Shown here piece by piece: positions 1 through 8,810 of a stretch of DNA of 64,000 bases (position 1 is the first letter of the stretch; every line of letters starts with the position of its first letter). The notes beneath the pieces were generated by a model that did no database searches, was not told the origin of the DNA, and saw nothing but the letters and a program-made list of their open reading frames with translations. Origin of the DNA: Veillonella sp. 3310 (GTDB taxonomy: Bacteria > Bacillota > Negativicutes > Veillonellales > Veillonellaceae); assembly GCF_003999875.1 (NCBI RefSeq), contig NZ_RQVJ01000004.1, forward strand, positions 78,676 to 142,675, in the 5' to 3' direction. The translations under genes were made by a program, and so were the position numbers.

Positions 1-699
1 CCCTAATGTACCACCAAGTACGGCAATCGGTACATTTTTTTCAGGGTTATCAACTGCATCAGAGTTAGCTGCTGCTGATTCCAAACCTAAGAATGCCCAT
101 AATGTCATAGCAATGGAGTTAGTTGCTGCTTCGTTAAACGGCAAGTTGTTTACATTCCAGTTTTCCATGTACAAATGACCAGAGAAGAAGTACCAACCTA
201 CGGTGGAGATAACAAATACAGGGCCAATAACACCCCATACAGTAAAGCTAGATACACGACCAGTGATACTAGCACCGCCAAAGTTAAGAACTGTAGCTAA
301 CCATAATGTAGCAATTGTCCACATTGCTGTTGTAAATGGAGATAAGTTCGCATCTAAGAATGTTGCACCATAACCTACTGCAGAAATAGCAATGGCCACG
401 TTCGCAATTAAAAGGGATACGCCATAGGTATAGTTCGCCATAAAGTTACCTGCTTTACCGAAGGAATATTCGGAATAGCCGCCCATACCGCCGCCTTTTT
501 TACTATACATACCTGCTTTTGCAAAGGCATATGCAAGAGCCATAGAACCTACGGCTGTAATTAACCAAGATACAATTGACAATGATCCTACTTGCGCCAA
601 CTTAGTTGGAAGCATGATAATACCGGATCCCATCATATTTACAGCTGTTAAAATAGTAAGCTGTAAAACACTCATTTTATTTTCGCTTGTGCTGCTCAT
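1..699 (-). CDS. APC-family amino acid permease, PotE-like (3' end cut by window)
   Basis: This is the N-terminal 233 codons of an amino acid-polyamine-organocation (APC) transporter that runs off the left edge. Reading the minus strand from the ATG at 699 gives a start MSSTSENKMSVLQL followed by a glycine-rich first helix (GSGIIMLPTKLAQVG) and several hydrophobic segments, the typical APC start. GAGGTG precedes the ATG at ribosome-binding distance. It lies 63 bp downstream of the ornithine decarboxylase on the same strand, the same order as E. coli speF-potE, so putrescine:ornithine exchange is the likely role; substrate is inferred from context. It is clearly paralogous to the complete permease at 24857-26191, sharing motifs such as ESAAAN and NPxKNVPIA. 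Family assignment is firm, exact substrate is not. Confidence 0.85.
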   Translation of the reverse strand, partial: MSSTSENKMSVLQLTILTAVNMMGSGIIMLPTKLAQVGSLSIVSWLITAVGSMALAYAFAKAGMYSKKGGGMGGYSEYSFGKAGNFMANYTYGVSLLIANVAIAISAVGYGATFLDANLSPFTTAMWTIATLWLATVLNFGGASITGRVSSFTVWGVIGPVFVISTVGWYFFSGHLYMENWNVNNLPFNEAATNSIAMTLWAFLGLESAAANSDAVDNPEKNVPIAVLGGTLG

Positions 700-762
700 A
701 GGCACCTCACTCAGAAAGGTTTAGCTAGGAGCAAGCTCCTAGCTTCACCTCATTATAAACAA

Positions 763-2943
763 CTATTTATCAAATTCTTTTTTCAATACATAACCAAAGG
801 CTTTTTTAGTTCCATCTTCTTGAGTTGTAATATATACACCTTGGATTTCAGGAGCGAAGCCTGGTAATTTATTGATACCTTCTTCTAATGCTAAGAAGTA
901 GTCTCTAGCAGTTTCAGACCATCTTTCACCTGGTTGTACGCAAAGTACTCCTGGAGGATATGGAAGAGCGCCTTCTAATGCCATACGTCCAACAGCTTCT
1001 GTCAAAGGAACTAACTCACCTTGTCCACGCACAAAATCAAAGTTTGCTTCTTGAGGTGTTTTTACATACTCAGGCAAGTATTCGTGTAAGAATAATTTCT
1101 TTTGAAGTTCGCTTACATTACGATCTTTGTAGAAATCATGCATTTCTTGGCATAGACGACGAATTGTATAGCCTTTATATTTATCAATATTGTTGTAGTA
1201 AATGGATGGCAATACATCTTGCATTGGTGCGTCTTGTTCAATTAATTGTTCGAAACGAACTAATTGTGCTACCAAGTCATCCATTTTTGTTTTGGATTCT
1301 GCTGGAGTCATCAAGAATAGAATTGTGTTCAAGTCACATTTTTCTGGGATTATACCATGTTCGCGAAGATAGTTAGCCAAGATATTAGCATGGATACCAA
1401 ACTCTTCATACTCTCCAGTTTCTACGTTGATACCTGGTGTAATCAATTGGAATTTACATGGATCAATGAAGTATTGGCCTTCACCATACCCTTCGAAAGA
1501 GTGCCATTTCGCACCTGGTTCGAAGGCGAAGTACTTAACATCTTGTGCCATTTCAGCCGTATTTCCATCTTCCCATTTTTTACCATTTACAACTGGTGGC
1601 ACTAACGGACGAAGGTATTTACAATTTTTAAGGACTGCTTTACGAGCATCAATAACTGTTTCTACACAATCTTTCCACAATAATTTACCTGCTTCTCCTT
1701 CATGCATTTTCGCATTAATATCAAGAGCTGCAAATAATGGATAGAATGGAGATGTAGAAGCATGCATCATAAATGCGTTGTTCAAACGTTTATGATTTAC
1801 ATAGCGATCTTGCCCTTTAATGTGAGAGTCTTTTTTATGTACTTGAGATGTTTGCGAGAAACCAGCTTGTTGTTTATGAACAGATTGTGTAACCAAGATA
1901 CCCGGATCATTAGGACCTAGTTCTAATAATAATGGACTGCAATCTTTCATCATTGGAATAAATTGTTCATAACCAACCCACGCAGAGTCAAATAAGATAT
2001 AATCACATAAATGACCAATTTTATCGACTACTTGACGAGCATTATAGATAGTTCCGTCATATGTACCTAATTGAATCACCGCCAAACGAATAGGGCGTTC
2101 AGCTTTTGCTTTTTCAGGATCTTGTTCTGCTACTAATTTACGGATATATTCTTCATTGAAACAATGTTCTAAAATACCGCCAATAGAACCGAATGGGTTA
2201 CGAGCTGTTTCTAAGTATACAGGAGTGGCACCAGCTTGTACTAACGCACCATGGGAGATGGATTTATGGTTATTGCGATCATATAAAACAACATCTCCAG
2301 GAGCTAATAGTGCATTTAACACCATTTTATTAGCAGAGGATGTACCATTTAACACAAAATACGTTTTATCAGCATTATATACTTGTGCTGCATGTTGCTG
2401 TGCATCACAAGCCGGTCCTTCGTGAATCAATAAGTCGCCTAATTTAACGTCTGCATTACAAAGGTCACTACGGAATAAATTTTCACCATAGAAGTTATAG
2501 AATGCACGACCCGCCGGATGACGAGCAAAGAATTGTCCCCCTTGATGACCTGGGCAGTCAAATTGAGAGTTACCATCTTCTACGTAATCTGCCAATGCAC
2601 GGAAGAATGGAGGCAACATATCTTCTTCATATTTTTTAGCTGCCGCTTCAATTTGTTTTACATATAATTCGTAATTCACTTCATTAGCATCGATTACGCG
2701 AGTAATCTTGCCTACCAATTCAGGTTTAATAGTGGAGTTCGCATCTTTTTTCACTAAGAATACCGGAATGCGAAGAGCTTCAATCAATGGATTGCTTAGT
2801 ACCTCTTCATGATCTGCATCAGTAATCACAATTGCAGCTACATCAGAAAAATCAGTTTCATCTAATGTCACTGCATAACGAGTAATAGAATCCTCAAAAT
2901 CTTGTAATGCATCATGAGAGAACGCAATGTGTAAGTGATTCAT
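763..2943 (-). CDS. speF: Ornithine decarboxylase, inducible SpeF type (Orn/Lys/Arg decarboxylase family)
   Basis: This PLP enzyme decarboxylates ornithine to putrescine. The 726-residue length matches the large prokaryotic Orn/Lys/Arg decarboxylases. An N-terminal wing (flavodoxin-like) domain of about 110 residues is followed by the PLP fold, with CPGHQGG near residue 133 and the cofactor lysine in SVHKQQAGFSQTSQ near residue 355; this last motif is like E. coli SpeF/SpeC. A C-terminal domain ends near FGYVLKKEFDK. The start has a GGAGG about 8 bases upstream. The PotE-like transporter follows on the same strand, which supports ornithine as substrate over lysine or arginine. In acid-producing oral bacteria such pairs consume protons, and the putrescine may also be used in peptidoglycan (inference). 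A 550-base AT-rich leader or intergenic region lies upstream. Confidence 0.9.
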   Translation of the reverse strand: MNHLHIAFSHDALQDFEDSITRYAVTLDETDFSDVAAIVITDADHEEVLSNPLIEALRIPVFLVKKDANSTIKPELVGKITRVIDANEVNYELYVKQIEAAAKKYEEDMLPPFFRALADYVEDGNSQFDCPGHQGGQFFARHPAGRAFYNFYGENLFRSDLCNADVKLGDLLIHEGPACDAQQHAAQVYNADKTYFVLNGTSSANKMVLNALLAPGDVVLYDRNNHKSISHGALVQAGATPVYLETARNPFGSIGGILEHCFNEEYIRKLVAEQDPEKAKAERPIRLAVIQLGTYDGTIYNARQVVDKIGHLCDYILFDSAWVGYEQFIPMMKDCSPLLLELGPNDPGILVTQSVHKQQAGFSQTSQVHKKDSHIKGQDRYVNHKRLNNAFMMHASTSPFYPLFAALDINAKMHEGEAGKLLWKDCVETVIDARKAVLKNCKYLRPLVPPVVNGKKWEDGNTAEMAQDVKYFAFEPGAKWHSFEGYGEGQYFIDPCKFQLITPGINVETGEYEEFGIHANILANYLREHGIIPEKCDLNTILFLMTPAESKTKMDDLVAQLVRFEQLIEQDAPMQDVLPSIYYNNIDKYKGYTIRRLCQEMHDFYKDRNVSELQKKLFLHEYLPEYVKTPQEANFDFVRGQGELVPLTEAVGRMALEGALPYPPGVLCVQPGERWSETARDYFLALEEGINKLPGFAPEIQGVYITTQEDGTKKAFGYVLKKEFDK

Positions 2944-3495
2944 AATAAAGCCTCCTATTGCATACTATGAATAGACATAATTATTGAAAACCATTGTCGA
3001 CATGGTAGCTATGGATATAAAAATATACAGTAGCCGTTTCGTAATAATCTTACACCGAATGACAATTTAATTCAACCTTAATTAACTATTTCTATTATAG
3101 CAATTTGTTATATTTTACCCTGTTAAACCGCTAATGTATTATATTCTATAGAATATTATTTTTTATTTCATCTTAAAAAATGCATTTACATTCCCATTTA
3201 TTTAGATATGCAAAACTAACATTGCATTTCATAAGATAGTAATCATATTTTAATATTTCTACTCCTTATATTGATAATATATCTCAATATAGATTGTGTC
3301 TTACGAATATTTATTAATAAATTATCCACCAATACAAGATTTAATTAATTTTTATTCTTAGTTTTTTTATATTACAATGATTCTTTATTATCAAGATAAT
3401 CATTGTTTCTTTATTCTTGCATTTTTTGCATAGCCTGCCGTTATTTTTGCCACAATATAAAAAAGACCCTATATAGGGTCTTTTTCATCATATAA
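2944..3495. other. AT-rich intergenic region upstream of speF
   Basis: No gene is supported in these 552 bases. The stretch holds the speF ribosome-binding site next to 2943, the purA terminator near 3459-3486, and an inverted repeat at 3375-3405 (arms CAATGAT and ATCATTG, with an alternative inner pairing ATTATC/GATAAT). I see no recognisable riboswitch or leader peptide with a good ribosome-binding site, although the length would allow one. Confidence 0.6.
3459..3486 (-). terminator. Intrinsic terminator of purA
   Basis: A perfect palindrome with arms AAAAGACCCTA and TAGGGTCTTTT lies 10 bases past the purA stop. Read on the minus strand it ends in a run of T residues, so it terminates purA. 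The A-run on the other side could also let it act toward speF. Confidence 0.85.
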
Positions 3496-4917
<1,422 letters not shown>

Positions 4918-4922
4918 ACTTT

Positions 4923-4928
4923 ATTATA
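4923..4928 (-). promoter_or_regulatory. Extended -10 promoter element of purA
   Basis: The minus strand reads TGCTATAAT, a perfect -10 hexamer with the TGN extension. No good -35 is visible at 17 bases. A start near 4916 would put the first leader hairpin at the 5' end of the mRNA. Confidence 0.55.
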
Positions 4929-4972
4929 GCATAAATTGAAAACATTAGGGTAGGGTTAGCCCAATAAATTCC

Positions 4973-7627
4973 CTACCAGCGATTGTACGTGACTCGCTTT
5001 ACATACTCCTCTGGAATAGAAGCTAGAAATCGACTCGGTTGTTGAAAGTACCCATTCGCATTGACCTTTGCATAGGTGATGGTCAAGTGTTTCTTAGCAC
5101 GGGTTAATGCTACATAGAAAATACGTTTTTCTTCTTCTAGTTTTCCATCTCTCACAGCATAATAAAAAGGAAGCCCTCCATCATGAGCACTGGCAATAAA
5201 GACATGTTCAAATTCACTGCCTTTAGCTTGATGGACCGTAATTATGGGGATACGACTATCTCCTTTTCTTCGAAACATGCCCTCTCCGGAGTGAAGGGCA
5301 GACATTTCTAGTATCTCTTTGACTCCATCACGTCCTACATAGTGTGGATGTTCCGCTTCTAACTCTTTCATAATGCGGTATAGCTCACGAATACTTTGTA
5401 CACGGCGTTGCCCTGTAGGATCTTCTTGCACTTTCTTTTGGTAATGCGTCAAAACACCCATATGATTCATAATATACTCTACGATCTCTGTAGGCTTACT
5501 CGTACTCCACTTGCTACGTAAAGCATCCATAGAGGCAGCAATATTGGCAAATATACCTCTGTACTTATTTACAAATGCCATACGCTGTGCTTTTGTGGGA
5601 AGAATATTTTCTTTCATCGCATACACCAATAATTTACCCGTTGCGATGATGTCATCCATCGCATTGTGCGTAGACTGATGGTCGATTGGAAAGTGCCCAC
5701 TTAAAAACTCTAGTTTATGGTTTGGCAAATTAGGATAGAACCGGCGATAGATATCTAAGGTATCATAGATGGCTTGTATTCTCGGCATAGCAACACCATG
5801 ACGGCTACACTCTTGCTCCAATATACCCATATCATATTGCACATTATGGCCTACTATGATGGATCCATCTGCAAACTGTCTGAATGCTTCCAATACAGTT
5901 CGTGCATCGCCCCCAACCTTCTGTAAGTACGCATCACTAAAGCCATGGACTAATTCTGAATCCCCTACAGGTACTCCCGGGTTGATGAATCGTTCAAAAC
6001 TATCAATTTGATTACCCTCTTCATCGATACGGATGGCTGCCATCTGCACAATACGGTCTTCCATAATATTCACGCCTGTAGACTCTACATCAAACACAAC
6101 GATATCTTTAGCCACTAGCCCCTTTTCTAATTGTTCATAAGGCTCCCGAGTAAAGATTTTCGTGCTCATAAAATCAGTGATCCGTAAGCCAGTTTTTCTC
6201 ACTTCTGCGCTTTCTAATTCTTCCATGCGCTTATCACCAATCCCTTTCACAAAGGTTCTAATGATGCGCTTTGTACTCATCACATCCCAAGGATTCACTA
6301 AGCATTTAAAAAATGCCATCATATCTTTGATTTCTAAACGTCGAAAAAATTTAAGCTCATCTGCCAAAATAAATTTCAATTGTTTCTCTTCTGGCAAAGA
6401 TTGATTGCATCGTTTAAACTGTTCACTTAATCGCACAGCTTGTTTATTGGTGCGCACTAAAATTCCTACTGACGGCATCTCTTCACTAGTTCTCAGCTGT
6501 TGGATAGACTGAAATATATACTTAGCCTCATCATAGGCATCTTCAGCCGCAAATATGGAAATAGGCTCGCCTTGTTGTGTGGCTATCGCTTTCGGCTCTT
6601 TTCGATACAACTCTCGCACCCGTTGAGGGAACATATCTTTCAGCATGGAAAAGGCCCCTTTAAACAGCATCTGATTCGACCGATAGTTTGTGTCAAACAC
6701 CAATTCTATGGGGTTATAATCTCTCCGATACCGATCGATTAATGTCATCGGATTAGACCCACGCCATTCATAAATCGTTTGAAAGTAGTCCCCACATAGC
6801 AAAATATGATTTCCCTTCCACATGATATTCATTACTTCATATTCTAATGCGCTGGTGTCCTGCATTTCATCTACTGCAATATACGAATAGCGCTGGCGCC
6901 AACGATTCGCCACTTCTGGTCGCCGAAAGATCTGGTGCACCCGAGTAATTAAATCGGCAAAATCCAATCCATTAAGGTTTCGCAAGCGACACTCGTATTC
7001 CATCAACACTTGTAGACCTGTTTCATCTAAAAATGCAGCCGTCTCTTCTGACATAATGCTATACCAAACAGATTCATCCCGTTTCATTTGCTCCATTGTA
7101 CGCCTGTAATCATTGCTTATATCAGAAGAATAATATTGATACTTAGATCGGTGCTCTTTCACAGCGCTGATAACCTGACGAATCGTATCTGCATGTATTT
7201 TAGGTGCCATAATACCTTGCTCTTCACTATAAGCTTTCACAAGGTCTGGCAAAAATTCGCTTAATAATTCCTCTGCATCTTCTTCATCAAAGATGAGAAA
7301 CTCTTTAAATAAGTCTTCTTGTAATTTTGCTTCTTCTTGCAAAATGGTATAACAAAAGCTGTGAAATGTAGATACTTTCACAGCTTGTGCCTCTTGTCCT
7401 ACAATGGCAATCATGCGCTCTTTCATTTCACGACATGCTTTATTCGTAAATGTAAGACACAAAATTTGATCGCCCGTGGCACGCCCTGTTTCCAAGATAT
7501 GTGCCACCCGATAGGACAATGTATTTGTTTTTCCCGTTCCTGCAGAAGCTAGCAATACAATATTTCTGTCTAATTCCTGTACAACTTGTTGTTGAATGTC
7601 ATTAAGTATAACAGTATTTGATTGCAT
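4973..7627 (-). CDS. UvrD/Rep-type SF1 helicase with inserted DnaQ-like 3'-5' exonuclease domain
   Basis: This 884-residue protein is a superfamily 1A DNA helicase. Walker A (ASAGTGKT) is near residue 30, motif II reads DEMQDTS, motif IV TNYRSN, and the late motifs VHQAKGSEF and FYVALTRAKKHL are near residues 805 and 845. Between the two halves of the helicase, at about residues 505-670, sits a DEDDh exonuclease domain: FDVESTG, then GHNVQYDMGILE, then HNAMDD with its HxAxxD pattern. A helicase that carries its own proofreading-type nuclease suggests combined unwinding and end trimming in repair. The start has AAGGAGC upstream, and the gene begins 14 bases after the bofA stop, so it may be cotranscribed with the recR group. 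The exact repair role is unknown. Confidence 0.88.
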   Translation of the reverse strand: MQSNTVILNDIQQQVVQELDRNIVLLASAGTGKTNTLSYRVAHILETGRATGDQILCLTFTNKACREMKERMIAIVGQEAQAVKVSTFHSFCYTILQEEAKLQEDLFKEFLIFDEEDAEELLSEFLPDLVKAYSEEQGIMAPKIHADTIRQVISAVKEHRSKYQYYSSDISNDYRRTMEQMKRDESVWYSIMSEETAAFLDETGLQVLMEYECRLRNLNGLDFADLITRVHQIFRRPEVANRWRQRYSYIAVDEMQDTSALEYEVMNIMWKGNHILLCGDYFQTIYEWRGSNPMTLIDRYRRDYNPIELVFDTNYRSNQMLFKGAFSMLKDMFPQRVRELYRKEPKAIATQQGEPISIFAAEDAYDEAKYIFQSIQQLRTSEEMPSVGILVRTNKQAVRLSEQFKRCNQSLPEEKQLKFILADELKFFRRLEIKDMMAFFKCLVNPWDVMSTKRIIRTFVKGIGDKRMEELESAEVRKTGLRITDFMSTKIFTREPYEQLEKGLVAKDIVVFDVESTGVNIMEDRIVQMAAIRIDEEGNQIDSFERFINPGVPVGDSELVHGFSDAYLQKVGGDARTVLEAFRQFADGSIIVGHNVQYDMGILEQECSRHGVAMPRIQAIYDTLDIYRRFYPNLPNHKLEFLSGHFPIDHQSTHNAMDDIIATGKLLVYAMKENILPTKAQRMAFVNKYRGIFANIAASMDALRSKWSTSKPTEIVEYIMNHMGVLTHYQKKVQEDPTGQRRVQSIRELYRIMKELEAEHPHYVGRDGVKEILEMSALHSGEGMFRRKGDSRIPIITVHQAKGSEFEHVFIASAHDGGLPFYYAVRDGKLEEEKRIFYVALTRAKKHLTITYAKVNANGYFQQPSRFLASIPEEYVKRVTYNRW

Positions 7628-7641
7628 AGTTGCTCCTTATT

Positions 7642-7875
7642 TTACCAATGAAAGTACGCTAAGCCTAGCACTGGTATAGGCCCTAACACGGCTGTTAGTG
7701 CCCACAACATAATATTCATATTCATAGGAATATGGAATACTTCTGTAGCCACTGCATAGGTAATCATACCTAAAAAGACATTTATCGCCACTCGTTTGAT
7801 GGTGAACCAAGCTACTTTGATAATCACCCAAGCTACAACAATGGCTACTACTGCTTGCAATATGTAATCCATCAT
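7642..7875 (-). CDS. bofA: BofA-family small membrane protein
   Basis: This 77-residue hydrophobic protein has two to three predicted membrane segments and a glycine/proline-containing C-terminal part (TAVLGPIPVLGLAYF) typical of the pro-sigma-K processing inhibitor BofA family. Position supports the call, because bofA follows recR in Bacillus and many Clostridia, and here the recR stop and bofA start overlap (TAATG). A second ATG at 7872 is better spaced from GAGG and could be the true start. In sporulating Bacillus BofA restrains sigma-K activation in the mother-cell membrane. The surrounding genome looks like a non-sporulating Negativicute, so the function here is unknown. Confidence 0.7.
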   Translation of the reverse strand: MMDYILQAVVAIVVAWVIIKVAWFTIKRVAINVFLGMITYAVATEVFHIPMNMNIMLWALTAVLGPIPVLGLAYFHW

Positions 7876-8468
7876 TACCTCATTTCTTGACGATGTAATA
7901 CAGCCCCGCTCAAAGTCACCTCATCAGCATATTCAATATCTCCACCTACAGGAATGCCTCGGGCAATACGAGTAACTTTAATACCCGTAGGTTGCAATAA
8001 TCGAGCAATGTATAGCGCCGTTGCTTCCCCTTCTACATCAGGGTCTGTAGCGATGATGACCTCTTGCACTGTATTATCTTGAAGGCGCAACATAAGTTCT
8101 TTTAAGCGAATGTCTTCCACGCCTACCCCATCAATAGGAGACAAAGCCCCCTCTAACACGTGGTATAACCCTTTATAGTCACCACTGCGTTCGATAGCGA
8201 TGACATCCCGCGATGTTTCCACCACACAAATCATCGATCGGTCCCGTTTAGAGCTAGCACAAAACTCACAAGGATCTTGAGCAGATAAATTAAAACATTG
8301 GGAACATCTATGTGTGGCTTCTTTCGCTGCAAGAATGGTTTCTACTAAGCGTTGTACATCTTCTGCATCGGCCTCAATGAGATGATATGCTAATCGTCTA
8401 GCCGATTTAGCACCTACCCCTGGAAGGCGACGCAACTCTTCTACTAATCGTTCTAAAGGATTTGTCAT
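7875..8468 (-). CDS. recR: Recombination mediator protein RecR
   Basis: RecR helps RecF and RecO load RecA on gapped DNA. The protein is 197 residues, the usual length. An N-terminal helix-hairpin-helix region (RLPGVGAKSARRLAYHL) is followed by a four-cysteine zinc finger (CSQC...CEFC, about residues 55-72) and a Toprim domain starting at ICVVETSRDV. It starts 1 base after the ybaB stop, in the conserved dnaX-ybaB-recR order, so the three are very probably one transcript. Confidence 0.96.
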   Translation of the reverse strand: MTNPLERLVEELRRLPGVGAKSARRLAYHLIEADAEDVQRLVETILAAKEATHRCSQCFNLSAQDPCEFCASSKRDRSMICVVETSRDVIAIERSGDYKGLYHVLEGALSPIDGVGVEDIRLKELMLRLQDNTVQEVIIATDPDVEGEATALYIARLLQPTGIKVTRIARGIPVGGDIEYADEVTLSGAVLHRQEMR

Positions 8469-8469
8469 A

Positions 8470-8799
8470 TTAGAACATACCTGGCATTCCAGGAAGTTTT
8501 AAGTTTCCTGTGACAGCGCCTAATTTTTTCTCTGCCACTTCTTTTGCTTTGCGATTTGCTTCATTCACAGCTGCTAAGATTAAATCTTCCAATGCTTCCA
8601 CATCTTCTGGATCGACTGCAGCAGGAGCAATTTTAATGGACAACACTTCTTGTTCTCCGTTCATTGTTACGGATACAGCACCACCACCGATAGATGCTTC
8701 CACTACGGTGTTTTTAATTTCTTCTTGCGCTTTTTCCATATCCTTTTGCATTTTTTGAACTTTTTTTAACATACCTTGCATATTACCGCCACCAAACAT
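8470..8799 (-). CDS. YbaB/EbfC family nucleoid-associated protein
   Basis: This small DNA-binding protein (109 residues) forms dimers shaped like tweezers and binds DNA with little sequence specificity. The sequence shows a methionine/glycine-rich start, an amphipathic helix (KKVQKMQKDMEKAQEEI), a central beta segment with VSVTMNGEQEV and a C-terminal helix (AAVNEANRKAKEVAEKK), all typical. It lies between dnaX and recR, the standard position, with a GGAGG ribosome-binding site just upstream. Confidence 0.93.
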   Translation of the reverse strand: MFGGGNMQGMLKKVQKMQKDMEKAQEEIKNTVVEASIGGGAVSVTMNGEQEVLSIKIAPAAVDPEDVEALEDLILAAVNEANRKAKEVAEKKLGAVTGNLKLPGMPGMF

Positions 8800-8810
8800 A
8801 GTGAACCTCC

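Noticed and set aside
960..2425. Several plus-strand open frames opposite speF
   Set aside because: They are antisense shadows of a strongly conserved enzyme and have no start signals.
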